A stretch of 64,000 nt of DNA, from NCBI GenBank assembly GCA_032622095.1, contig CP136066.1, positions 56,264,609 to 56,328,608 of the forward strand, read 5' to 3'. Position numbers and translations under genes: made by a program. This DNA is from Siphonodentalium dalli (taxonomy: Eukaryota; Mollusca; Scaphopoda; Gadilida; Siphonodentaliidae). The notes under the pieces are model-generated. The model saw only the letters and a list, made by a program, of their open reading frames with translations. It ran no database searches and was not told the origin of the DNA. Shown here in pieces: positions 10,715 through 22,770 of this stretch (position 1 is the stretch's first letter; every line of letters starts with the position of its first letter).

Positions 10715-12140
10715 TGAAATGACGAATACTGCCTGGAAACGTATTTCCCTACTAAGAAAATATCGATTTTATCTTGACAGAGCTAGTCTTGAAAAATGTT
10801 ACTTCACTCTGATTCGATCAGTTCTTGAATATTCTTGTGTAGTGTGGGATGGTTGTGTGCAACAGGAATCTGATGCTATTGAAAATATACAGTATGAAGC
10901 AGCTCGCATCGTAACGGGTGCCACTAGGTCTGTCAGTAAGTCGACACTCCTAGCAGAAACTGGTTGGGAAACTTTAAAATCACGACGTGAAAAATACAAA
11001 CTGAAGCTATTCTACAAGATGGTGTATGGCCAGGCACCAATATATCTAAGAACTTTAGTACCTCCAACTCACAGTCAGATATCGGGACGTGTCACAAGAC
11101 AAGGCAATTGTTTCATGGTTCCAGTTTTCGATAATGAATATCACAGAAGATCCTTCCTTCCCTCGACAACCACTTTGTGGAATAACCTTGACACAAGCAG
11201 GATTGCCATGGATTCAATAGTGACATTCTCAAAGTCACTGAATTCCAACATGAACAATATCCCTAAATGGTTGTATTATGCCTACACACGCGATGCGCAG
11301 GTTTTGCACTCTCGACTTAGACTGCACTGTAGCCACTTAAATTACCACACCTATTCAAATTTTGTTTCTGACCAACCCATGTGCGCTTGTGGTGAGCTAG
11401 AGGATACCGAACATTATTTACTCGAATGCGAAAGATACGACTCACAAAGATCTTCATTACTAACCACAGTGTCTGGCCTTTGCAACATTACAACCGAGGT
11501 GCTACTCCGTGGTTACACTGAACTCTTACAATACGATAATATAACCATTTTCAGAGAAGTACAAAAGTATATCCTGAGAACCAAACGATTCAAATTCAAT
11601 CAGTAATGACCCCGAGGATTCGTTCGTTAAACCACACACACGCACAATAACCAAATAAAATCGGAAGATATGCAATAATGAGCTAGTTTAGTTTAAAACC
11701 TGACCACATAAGAAAACATTCCGCGTTCGAATTCATTGTGAACTGTTACCGTGGTGCGTCGTCGGCTCAGATGTCTACATAAGATTTTCCACATATCTTT
11801 AAATTCTCCTCTATCTGAAACATTACTATTCTGCCCTTTTCCCCCACTGACCTGATATTTATTTGTCTAACACCAACTATTATCAATACCAACTCTTAGT
11901 CTCACTTAAACCGTTTATTCCATAAAACTCAATTTCGACACACCTATCGAACGAGCCCACTGCGTGAGTTGATGCGAGACAAAAACTAAATAAACGCCAA
12001 CTGTGAGCACCAAATTGTCAGAAATACATCGCACTTAATTCAAGCATACTCACGACGTGGGCTCGGTCACATCGTAATAGGAGACGACACATATAAGCTA
12101 TCAGCTTGCTGTCGAATCCACTCCATACCACAACTTGTTA
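10715..12140 (+). mobile_element. LINE-E, 3' fragment of another LINE family
   Basis: ORF2 C-terminus (10719-11606) followed by an AT-rich 3' region of about 500 bp. The 5' end lies within the post-RT region, so the copy is strongly 5'-truncated. I could not find a confident target-site duplication, and the 3' limit is approximate. Confidence 0.6.
10719..11606 (+). pseudogene. LINE-E ORF2 C-terminal region (open, truncated)
   Basis: 295 open codons. It begins with the post-RT region (LRKYRFYLDRASLEKCYFTLIRSVLEYSCVVWDGC, the LINE block that resembles ...IRPILEYA..VW), continues with AARIVTGATRS and LWNNLDTSRI, and closes with a Cys/His motif CACGELEDTEHYLLEC (C-x-C ... H-x4-C). These blocks are common in the C-terminal third of ORF2 of several LINE clades. 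No EN or RT catalytic core is present, so it cannot act alone. The open frame suggests fairly recent insertion. It differs from LINE-C/D and LINE-B. Confidence 0.8.
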
Positions 12141-12359
12141 TTATGTTGTAATTACTTTATGAATTATATGGATTCAATACTGTTTACACCAATGTAGCTA
12201 TCAGTAATTGAATAAATACAATAGACGATATATAGTTACATCAAGATACCGTAATTCACAAATGTATGTGTCGAATAGTTTTGTAATGTCACCGATAATA
12301 TTCGGTCTGTTTAGTCTAACGAAAACATTCTCAACAATGTACTGGAGTTTCACGTTGTG
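11607..12359. other. LINE-E 3' region and plain AT-rich sequence
   Basis: 3' UTR-like sequence to about 12140, then non-coding. No further structure seen. Confidence 0.4.
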
Positions 12360-12560
12360 ACTACTAGTATATTAGTCAGGAGGCAAGCACCCCCAAATTG
12401 TTTTTTGCTAAACATTTTTAGTACCATATGCCAACATATCCTTGGTGGTAGAGTTTAGTCCGCTGATTAAAAAAAACATTGTTGGCAATTTTCTAATCCC
12501 ATGTTAGAGGTCAAATGTCAAGGTCATATGTATAGGCGCCTTTCTGTCCTAGCCTGAATT
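12360..12560 (+). repeat. Inverted partner of 25870-26065
   Basis: Contains GTCAGGAGGCAAG, TTTTTGCTAAACATTTTTAG, TACCATATGCCAACA, ATTGTTGGCAATTTTCTA and a GGTCAAATGTCAAGGTCA tract. The same blocks in the same order occur on the minus strand at 26065-25870. Confidence 0.7.
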
Positions 12561-12939
12561 TTTCAACATATAGCATGATATTTTTTTTAGTAAGAGCTAT
12601 TGAGGAATGATGTATTGTACCAATGACCAGTGAGGCATGGTAATCTGAATGCTGATGTGTCTATGTTCTTGTGTGGTTTCCTTAGCAACCGTTGCTATGA
12701 AATTGTTTTTACATAGCAACCAGCCTCAAACGATCGTTTTTGATCCATGTTATGGCATCTAATACTGGAAATATGCGAATAGTTATACTTTGTGATCATC
12801 TTGAGTGTGCGTGCATGAAAATACAAACATTTAGAGCACAACACGGTGAATAATGTGGAGTGTACGGTATGGCCCAACATAGTAGGCCTATGCTGTTACA
12901 ATATCAAATTGGCTGCAATTTGGCACTAAATGCCAATAG

Positions 12940-13330
12940 TGGGGGTCACTTAGGGGTTGAATCGTGACTTTAGTGACTAAAGCATGAAACTTTAAAGATA
13001 AGTTGCTTATTCATAGGGAAAACTTTTTGGAGGGGGTGCCCGGGCGGAGTCCTGTGTCGGGATAAAATCAGGTTTCCATGGCAACGGCATAAAATATTTG
13101 GAGAAAAATTGAAAAAGGCCAAACTTAAGAACCAACAAACCATGTGTTTGAAGAAATTGTGTTAACTTATAGTGCCAATAATGGTTCATCAAGCGGACTC
13201 AGTCACTTTGACATATATGGTCAAGGTCAATTGCTAAGGTCAAGGTCATTCGAAAAATGTGATATTTTGTCTATTTTTTATAGTTGTTTCATATTTCGCT
13301 ACCCCGGGTGCGTTATTCATAAAAGCAATC
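12940..13330 (+). repeat. Direct repeat flanking FB1, left copy
   Basis: Matches 18940-19310 in the same orientation: AACTTTTTGGAG, GGTTTCCATGGCAACGGCAT, TATTTGGAGAAAA-TTGAAAAA, ACATATATGGTCA and CAATTGCTAAGGTCAAGGTC. Without FB1 the two copies would lie about 550 bp apart, that is, a tandem dimer. Confidence 0.75.
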
Positions 13331-13474
13331 GCTACAAAAAGTAGGCCGCAATCAGTGTTTAATTTGTTATATGATGCATTTGGCATAATACGGTCACTGT
13401 CACATGTGACAGCATTCAGTTGATACACAATCACATTTTAAGTACTTTTTATAGTATTTGTGGCAGTACATATA

Positions 13475-14945
13475 GAGGAGCGGCCAAATGCCAAAAGTGG
13501 TCGGATACCCCTACCCTCGGTAGAACAAGTTGAAACCAACTTTTTCTGGAAGGTAAATATTTATCATTTATGAAAATGATTCTTGGCCTTGCCGGAATTG
13601 GTGGCAGCTATGTATGGTGAGACTATTTGTGAAGGTACCCTACCGAAAAATTAACCTGTTTTCAGCGGTTGACCAGCTATACACAATTGGTTATCAGTTA
13701 AGCGCATCACCAAACACAGAACGTTCTATTTGTTATTATGGGGTACATGGTGATACTACATCGGAATGTTCTTATTTTTTCTGGTTTGTTTGAGATTTCA
13801 CGACGTCATGGTGGAGAATGTAACGTTCTGCGTCAAAAATTCATGACGATTCAGAGAAACTGTCGCACGTCAACTCTGTACAAAACTAGCACGCTCGACC
13901 TAGCTTATCATGTCATCTATGTTTGGACAGACTGGAGTATTTTCTACCAGGACGTATCAATGTTATTATCCTGTCCCTACACATTTTGCAAAAATAGGCA
14001 AAAACTTAACCCCCCCCCAATGTCATAAAATTCTGAATATAGCCATCGCCGGGGATTGGATCCCAGAATGATAGAATAGTGCATAGTATTTGCTTTTATT
14101 TAGTGTAGAACATACATAACAAGTGTAAAATGCGAATTTCCAACCATATTCACTATTAGAAGAGTATAAAAATCCAAGATGGCGTCCAATATGGCGGTTG
14201 GCGGTCAGTTTTTATTTAAGACTTTGTGAAGCGACATACGAAAATTCCAGAAAAGGAACGTCCCCAGTGGTAAAATCTATATTATTGTAATGACTACTTA
14301 GAAGAATATTTCATATCAAACATTAATTTGACCATTAATACATCTTTTCAATTGGTAAAATAATAGGTACAAATTTATCCCTTTATCAAATGTCATAAAA
14401 TTCGAAATAAAGTGATCGCATGGGATTGGAACCACGAATGATAGCATGATGCACAGTATTTTGTTTTATTTAATGTAGAACACACATATGAAGTGACAGG
14501 TATGAATTTCCATCCATATTCACTATTAGAAGAGTATGAAACTACAAGATGGCGTCCAATATGGCGTCCAATTTTAATTGTACCACTTAGCGAACGGACA
14601 TACGAACGAACTATAAAGGGGACGTTCCCTGTGGCATATTGTATATCATTGAAGTGACTACATAGACGATATTTCATATGGAACAGTAGTCTCACCATTA
14701 GTCCATATTATCAGTTGGAGAATTGGTAAACAAAAACTTAACCACCACCCAGTCACAAACGTCCACATAATTGCGGCGCTTGTGGCTATAGTCCAGAATG
14801 CAAAAAAAAATAGCAAATCGTTCGGAATTACTTTGTGTTGAATACAACGAAGAAACATAAAATGTAAAAGTTGCATCCACATCTAGTCTTAGGGGACAAC
14901 CAAAATCCAAGATGACGCCCAACATGACGGCTAATTCTAATATCA
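13475..14945 (+). repeat. FB1 left arm
   Basis: Outer unique part 13475-14020, then about 365-bp direct units starting near 14025 and 14390 and a shorter third from about 14745. Each has a box at about 14174, 14543 and 14907 reading CAAGATGGCGTCCAATATGG or close to it. No ORF here is believed real. Confidence 0.75.
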
Positions 14946-17604
14946 ACACGTTGCGAACAATGAATACGAAAGCCGTTCAAAATGTATCATACAACCGATA
15001 TATTGTTTAGATTCTGTGTTTATATTAGACGTCGATATGTTGTGTTTGAGTGATGGTGGTAAGACAACATTTTTTTCAGATAAAGCTTTGACATGACACT
15101 CTCAAATTAACTTCCTTAAACTGTCGATCAACCCCGTACGGGCGGTTAAACCATGTCTTTCATGTTGCCATTGGTTTGGTAGTATCCTACATCAGGTTCC
15201 AAATGTTTCACCCTTAGCTATGACGCAGGTGTGATGCCAGGATTAATACTGGATTGACATTTCCATTTGTTAAATGTTTAGGTTGTTTAGCAATTATCAG
15301 GAACTTTATATCAAATATTTGGAGAAAGACAAACCGACCAAAATAAAAAACACTTAGCGAAATTCCGAGAATGATTTACATAGTTTAATTTGCTGAATCG
15401 TGTATCGTGTATCGATCTCCAATGCGCATTTTGACTATTGTTTGACACATTTGATGTCATTTTGAGACGTTAAGTAAGTAAAGCATTAACAGTATGTAGA
15501 CAACCGGTAATTATAGAGGATGGTCATTAACCGTTACAAATAATCATGCACTCGATGCGGTACGAAGTGATGTTGTAATGTTCAATACTAACATATGACT
15601 ATCATTAATATATTGTGATAGTCTTGAATGTGCAGTCCTCATTAACATGTCCTTTTGAATTTCCACCAACATTTTCAGAGAGCCTTGCAACAGTTTTGGC
15701 CAAATGAAACATTAAATAACAGAATCACTATATGTTGGTATATGCAGTAACGCATACATTTTGAAATCCAACAAATAAGATATTTAATCGATCTCTGGTT
15801 TTGGGAAAGTGGGATATGAGTCCACGAGCAATGAAAGTTCACACATCATAGTAACTACCTATTAACGTAACACATAATTCATCACAGCACACACGCAATG
15901 CTCTTTAATGACATAACATGGGACAATGTCCATATAATGCAATCAGCGTAAAAATAGGTTATAAATGGGCGTTACAGTGATCAAGAGGTTGCTGCTTTGT
16001 ATAATCGTCCGAGTTTCGGCCCAGCGTCAAACAAGAGAACAGCACCGCATACCTATGCATATAAGTTGTTCTCGTCATATGTTGCTTGATGTGCATGTTT
16101 TTTCCGTACATTGATATTTTAATCTCGACTAATATGCGAGTTAAATTGTTGTGAATGCCAATCGGATTCATATATGTTACAAACAGAAGATATTGAGTTT
16201 CCGGGCTAGACTAATTGAAATTGAATCTTCTACATCTCTGGTGGATATCAGATCTGTATTAGTTCTTATGGACGTGGGTCCGGACTACATGTATAGTAAT
16301 ATATCTCATGCTAATTCATTTTATTGATACATAGGTGATAGGGCGATAATCTCCACTCAACATTCACGTTGGTGTTGCATTTATGATTGCCGTTAGATTA
16401 TAATCATAATCACGCAACTCACTAGCAAACCAGATATTCGAAAGTTGTTTTCACTTAAAATGGACCTCGTATCAGTGTTGTTGATCGGGATACATAACAC
16501 CTTCGTCGTTGATCTAGTGTTTTAGGGGGATAAAAGTAACTGAGTGTAAGTCAGAGTGATGTAATCAACTCAAACTCACTGGCATACAGTGTTGTGTTCT
16601 TGTTCACCCAGTAGGGTCCTTTGCGTTTCTCAAGAAAACCTGGACATGCCATGCTCAAGTGCATAGATTCACGTTGTATGACTCATATTCAATGAAAATG
16701 TGGGAATTATAAATGTATTTCTCAGATCGATCTGTCTCTATGTCTATAAACATGTCGTCACTGGAGTCATGTTTGACCTTTAGTCACTGAACGTTAATTG
16801 AATGGTTGGCCATCAGAGCTATGTTGTTTTTTATGATTGATAAAAGCAAATGTTGCTCATCCTTATGAAGGTAACATATATGTTGATGTTATTCCATTCC
16901 AAAATATTATTATTGAAAAGTTAACTTATCGCGTGATACCTGCAATCAACTACCGGCACTGGAGCGAACAAACAAACAAACGATTTGAACGGTTGTTGAA
17001 AACATCTGGCACTTCCAACAACAAATCCAACACAAAGCGTCACAAAAGGACGTCTCTTCTCTGGCTGTTGTACTTCTTTGCAAAATTGAAGTGACATCCA
17101 TATTATGAGATGTCATCTTGTATTTTGAGATCCCACTGATAGCGAGTGCGGTTCTCACATAATTATGTCGCACAAAATGACATCTACAACTGCGCATTTG
17201 TTGTTTTATTCTTGGTTACGATTCTCAGAGGTACCTTTGTGCGCAATGTTATAACTTTAGAGATGAGGAATGTTGAGTTTTCTGTTTATTATTTCGCAAA
17301 CTAAAGATGTGTTAATGACAGAACTACTATTTCATATGAATAATGTAATGAATCGCCACAATATATACCACTTGAGACGTCATTTGTCCTGTTTTCCCGT
17401 ATTTGTTTTCACGAAGTGTTATAAATTCGAGATATGACAAAGCTCATCTGATTTTGTTTATATACTTGACCACTATATTTTGGTCTCCGTCATCACGCAA
17501 ACAATAAATTGCCATTTAATAATGGAAACACACATTCTAGCTAATACATCGCATAAGTAATACCGCATATCGTATTAGTTGTTCACAATGCGTTGACATT
17601 AAAC
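14946..17604. other. FB1 central region, no gene seen
   Basis: AT-rich, apparently single-copy within this window. Short open frames (15959-16171 minus, 16837-17094 plus, 16946-17197 minus) have no recognisable motif and overlap each other on opposite strands. Confidence 0.5.
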
Positions 17605-18885
17605 TTAACTGACATGTTGGCCGCCATTATGGCGCAATAGTGGGTGTGACTTCAAACTGTTGTTTCTGTATCGTATTCGGCACAAATGAAATCCAAAATG
17701 TATGCTCATTTCTTTTTGGCCTGTACTACAATCCACAGGGGCCCATTTGTGTGGAAGTTTGTGACTGTAGGGGAGGTTAATTTTTAAAATTAAAATTGGC
17801 CGCCATATTGAACGCCATCTTGGATTATGATACTCTTCTAATAACAAATCTGGACGGCAATCTTCTCTGGTCAATTTGCATGTGTATTATATATTAAATA
17901 AAACAAAATACTGCGCATTATGCGATCATCCGTGGATCCAATCCCAGGAGACTACTTTAGTTCGAATTTTATGACATTGGACGGCGGAATAAAGTTTTGA
18001 CTATTATTTTACCAATTGATAAGATGTATTATTTGTGAAACTAATGTTTCACATGAAATGCTATTCTATATGGTCATTATAATAATATAGATTTTACCAC
18101 TGGGGGCGTTCCTTTTCTGGAATTTTCGTATGTCGCTTCACAAAGTCTTAAAATAAAAACTGACCGCCATATTGGACGCCATCTTGGATTTTGATACTCT
18201 TCTAATCGTGCATATGTTTGGAAATTCGCATTTTACACTTGTTATGTACACTAAAAAAAGCAAATACTACGCACTATTGTATCATTCTGGGATCCAATCC
18301 CCGGCGATGGCTATACTCAGAATTTTATAACATTGGGGGAGGGTTAAGTTTTTGCCTATTATTGCAAAATTTGTAGGATCAGGAAAATAAAGTTAATACC
18401 TCCAGGTAGAAAATACTCCAGTCTTTCCAAAAATATATGACATGATAAGCTCTATCGAGCGTGCTAGTTTGTACAGAGTTGACGGGCGACAGTTTCTCTG
18501 AATCGTCATGATTTTTTGACGCAGAACGTTACATTCTCCACCATGACGTCGTGAAATCTCAAACAAACCAGAAAAAATTAAAACGTTCCGATGTAGTATC
18601 ACCCTGTACCCCATAACAACAAATAGAACGTTCTGTTTTTGGTGATGTGATTAACTTTTAACCAATTGTGTATAGCTGGTCAACCGCTGAAAACAGGCTA
18701 ATTTTTCGGTATGGTACCTTCACAGATAGTCTTACCATAAATAGCTGCCACCAATTCCGGTAAGGCCAAGAATCATTTTCATAAATGATATATATTTACC
18801 TTCCAAAAAAAGTTGGTTTCAACTTGTTCTACCGAGGGTAGGGGTATCTCGAAAACTAAGGCCCTTTCGGATTTGGCCGCTCCTC
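17605..18885 (-). repeat. FB1 right arm
   Basis: Inverted copy of the left arm. Boxes at about 17617, 17798 and 18162 read as GCCGCCAT-type on the plus strand. The terminal 530 bp align with 13475-14010 on the opposite strand, including the CATGACGTCGTGAAATCTC segment. Confidence 0.75.
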
Positions 18886-18887
18886 TA

Positions 18888-19330
18888 ATAAGTCACGATA
18901 CATTACCCTTAAGAGACCATCAGACCAAAATAAATATGATTTTGTGACTTTAGTATGAACCTGTATCATATGTGTTGCTTAGTTTTAGTGGAAACTTTTT
19001 GGAGCTGGTGCCCAACTGAGGGGTCATGTGTCAGTAAGCAATATGGTTTCCATGGCAACGGCATCAAATACAATGTATTTGGAGAAAAGTTGAAAAACGT
19101 CCACTGTTGGCAATCCGATTAGCCTTGTGTTTGAAAACATTATGTGAACTGATAGTACCATTAATTGTCAATCAAACGCATTAGGCCATAGGACATATAT
19201 GGTCACAGTCAATTGCTAAGGTCAAGGTCATTGGAAATTTGATATACATTTTATAAACTTTCTCATATTCCACTACCACTAGCGCATGTTCAAATACCCA
19301 AGCAAGCCATGGTATGATGGGATCTGCTAC
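18888..19330 (+). repeat. Direct repeat flanking FB1, right copy
   Basis: Same-orientation partner of 12940-13330; see that entry for the shared blocks. It begins a few bases after the FB1 TA. Confidence 0.7.
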
Positions 19331-19879
19331 TAAATGACAATGGGGTATAGCAAAACAGCTGCGACATCAGGCAGTGTGCAATATTGTGAATATATTGAGT
19401 GGCCTATGGCACCATGTATTGAGGGAATATGATGCTTTGAGGCTTAGGATTTGGTGAAAAGGCTGCTGGCGTAACGTGAGGCCGCAGCCGTGGACTATTT
19501 ATACAAGCTAGTCGGTTAATGACTGTTGAGTCGCTCACACGAAATTCAATGCAAAGAGTGAGAAGACTCTGACTCTGAAGATCACGACAGTTAGTACATG
19601 TCGATATCAATTAAGAACAAGTAGTTCTAAACAGGGACGTCTTTAGAGTGTATCCATTGAGCAGTGGGGTGTCAGCCTTGAAACTTTCAATTGCACGGCC
19701 GACCCCCCCCCCAACATAGTCCACATGAGGTCCCCTCCAACTGAAACAAACACACTCCCAAGTTTGTAAAATTCCCTTTCTTATCCCCCTTACATTGGAA
19801 GTGATGCCTCCAACCTGACATGCCCCCTTCCTTTTTTAATGGCCGACCCCATTCAAACATATTTGATTCCAAACTATTC

Positions 19880-20545
19880 ATGGACCCTACACACCAAAGC
19901 GACATTGTTTGACTGGTCGGACCCATTATAAAAAATCTAACCCAAGGACCTTCCAAACTATATATAGGCTAAAAAGGACTGATGGCTCTTTAAGATTAAC
20001 CATTAACCAGGAAATTATTTATGTCCCAGGCTCCGCCAGTATTGGATACCCAATATGAACCAATAACCCCAAGACCTCCTTACCAAATATAAGCAGAATA
20101 GACCTGATGGTTCTTGAGGTGTTTTATGAATTACTATAGAGGGAACGAGTTATGTCCCTGGGTCTACCCTTATTTGACATGGTGACCCCTTTTGAACAAA
20201 TCTGAATCACTGTCACACAATGACTCTCCATACCAAATATAAGCTGAAGATAGGTCGATGGTTCTTGATAAGAAGAGATTTTAACAATTATTATGGATAG
20301 AAAAGTTTTTTTTCTTGGCTCCGCCCTTGTTGTATTCCTGTCACTCATGCAATGACCGTCCATTGCAAATATAAGCTAGATAGCCCCGATGGTTCTTGAG
20401 ATGTTTTAAGAATTAATATGGACGGAAAAAGCTTGAACCCTTTTTGACCCGGCGACCCAATTTGAACAAATCAGAAACCCAGTCACCTGGGGACCATCCA
20501 CAATATATATAACTCAATTCTGACTTGATATTCTTGAGCTGATAT
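19880..20545 (+). repeat. Tandem array, unit about 130-150 bp, five diverged copies
   Basis: Anchors of the type ACCAAATATAAGC followed by GATGGTTCTTGAG occur near 19951, 20081, 20231, 20363 and 20500. Between them runs GACCC...TTTGAACAAATC. Degenerate, non-coding. Confidence 0.75.
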
Positions 20546-21875
20546 TGACGGGTGTGTAGTTGCGACTATTGCTACACTGGATACTTTGTCTCACGTGAGC
20601 TAAAAGCCACCACCCTCATCTATTTTCTCATATGTAACGGCCCGATAACAGAGGAGTTTATTTTTAATGGCATGACTGTCAGATTCACACTTGAGAGCAA
20701 AATTTATATCTCTGAATATACCAATATTTATAATTTAGATTGAAACTAGTTAGTTATAATACACCATGCAACATGGCTTTCACACACAGCAGATTTAATT
20801 CCAATTATAACTGCAATGCATTGTTTTGTTAACACTGGAGAATCATTGACATTGGAATATCATATGATGAAAACTGCTGGTTCTAGGGTGTGAGAAGGGA
20901 TTTAGTTTTGCAAAGAGAAAAATCCAAGATGGCTGCCGGCAGCCATAATTTTTATCGAAAATCGTTCAAATTAGACAGCTCTCATCTACACCCGGTGTAC
21001 GTGCCAAACCATGCAGACTGAATGGGAAAGTCATTTTCGCGTGTTATGATATGGGAATATGTGTGTTTCTCATTGTAAAACAGACAACGTATGTATACGT
21101 CCACACGAAGCAGGAGTATTTACCCACCCACTGTCAGTTCTCCCAGATGAAACCATTTAATATTTTTTTGATTTTTCTCACTCAAATTGTCGAGAACATC
21201 CATCCACTAGTATAGTTCCTGGCCTTCCAGGCTGCAAAAACAAATGCCGGTATATAGCTGAATCTGTCAATGAAGCATAGGGTTGAACAGAATTTAAAAA
21301 ATCAGTGTCATTACGCCCCCGGTGTATTATATCCTACAATTTCTCGGTAAGCTATATGCGCATGTGGGTTTTATTTATAGAATTGGGCTTTTTGGGACGG
21401 ATTAAAATTCGAACAGCGACCCAGAGGCCGAGTCCGGTAAAAGGTGTAGTTGGGAATTTCAATTTCGTTTATTGTCGTTTACATTATTATTTCATGCATC
21501 GGGCGTCTCTCGAGACATGCTTGATTGACCCATGGTCTGTTATTCGGATGCCAAGAAGTGCAAGGTTATTAATTCTAACGTGAATTCGTGCGTTAACCAT
21601 TAGCGCGCTGCGCGTTATTTGTTTCTATTGTTTTTTAACATGTTTTGTTGCATTGTTATTTGAACATCCTTCGTTTATTTTCACGTGACATAAATCGGAA
21701 TGCTATCTACTATTATACTGCACGGGGATTTGACGACTGTATAAGAAATTTAATTCGAACATGAATCCTACGAGGTGTTTGTTTATATCGGTGTTTAACA
21801 TGTTATTTAATATCGTTTAGTGAACTTTTTCATTTAGTTATACGTGACAAATATCGGCATATTATATTCTAAATG
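20546..21875. other. Non-coding interval
   Basis: No gene. A perfect short palindrome GGCTGCCGGCAGCC lies at about 20931-20945 next to another CAAGATGGC box. Otherwise nothing is seen. Confidence 0.5.
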
Positions 21876-22770
21876 AATTGGGATGGTAATTATTAAATAT
21901 TGCATCTTTTCTGATAGAACAGCTATTCCACCAAAATTTATGGTGATATCGATAGCATATCCCTGTCGAAATGTCTATACTTAAATTATGGATTGGGTGT
22001 CCCCTGAGACAGTGAACATTAGCCTTTTTCGTTTGCCACCTTCTTTTTGAAAAGTTCAATAGGATTTCGCGAACAACCCCATCTATAAAAAAGTGTATTG
22101 CCTTATATAATACATTTTCCCACACCATGCATCAGCTAATATGGAAAGCATATAATTTCAGTTCGTGACGTGTTTAAGACTTCAAATGGGATAGTGGGGT
22201 CCTCAAAACAGAACATTCTCCTTTCGTATTTGCCAGCCACTTTTTGTAAAAATGCCCCAGGATTTCGGGGGAACAACTCACCCATACCAATTGTATGTTT
22301 CCCAATAGCATTACCTTTCATTCACACAGCCAGCTAATTTGAGAATATATAACTTCAGTTTATGGTGCGTCCGAAATATTAAATGGGTTAGAATGTCCTC
22401 CAATAACAGTGAGAATTCGCCTTTCTCGTTCACCAGCCGCATTTTGTGAAGTATCCCAGACATTCGGAGCATCCTTTCAGTTCGTAGTGTGTAGACTTCA
22501 AATGGGATAGGAGCCTCAAAACAAAGAAACTTCACATTTCGTATTTTCCAGCTGCCTTTTGTAAAGTGCCCTAGTTTTCTGGAACCACCCATACCAATTC
22601 TATATAATCCATGACAGCACTATCTTTCGTTCACTCATATAATATTGGGAGCATATACCTTTCAGTTTGTGGTGTATTTAAGACTTTAAATGGGGTAGGC
22701 GGCCGTAAAAAAAACAAAGGAAATTCAACTTTCTTATTTGCCAGCCGCCCTGTTTAAACTGCCCTATATG
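21876..22770 (-). repeat. Tandem array, unit about 190 bp, about five diverged copies
   Basis: Repeating blocks are TTTAAGACTTCAAATGGG, CTCAAAACAGA, TCGTATTTGCCAGC, TTTTGTAAA-TGCCC and ACCCATACCAATT-TAT. Anchors fall near 21990, 22183, 22378, 22500 and 22686; one unit is shortened. The orientation is arbitrary. Open frames on the minus strand here come from the repeat. Confidence 0.75.

Larger units (their letters stand above)
13475..18885. mobile_element. FB1, foldback-type element with long segmented inverted arms
   Basis: 5.4 kb. The termini are inverted (GAGGAGCGGCCAAAT inward from each side) and flanked by TA (13473-13474, 18886-18887). The arms match for about 1.3-1.4 kb: the first shared internal landmark (the TCATAAAATTC block) lies about 557 bp from each end and the second about 910-920 bp from each end. 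The inner part of each arm is a tandem series of about 365-bp units with CAAGATGGCG-type boxes. The 2.7-kb centre has no transposase-like ORF. Long, internally tandem inverted arms are the hallmark of Foldback-like elements (FB, Galileo); a TA target duplication is an additional feature read here. Non-autonomous. Confidence 0.8.

Noticed and set aside
13738-14028. 96-codon frame that recurs as a 73-codon frame at 18393-18614 in inverted position
   Set aside because: The recurrence is explained by the FB1 arms. The frame is not maintained equally in both arms and has no known motif.
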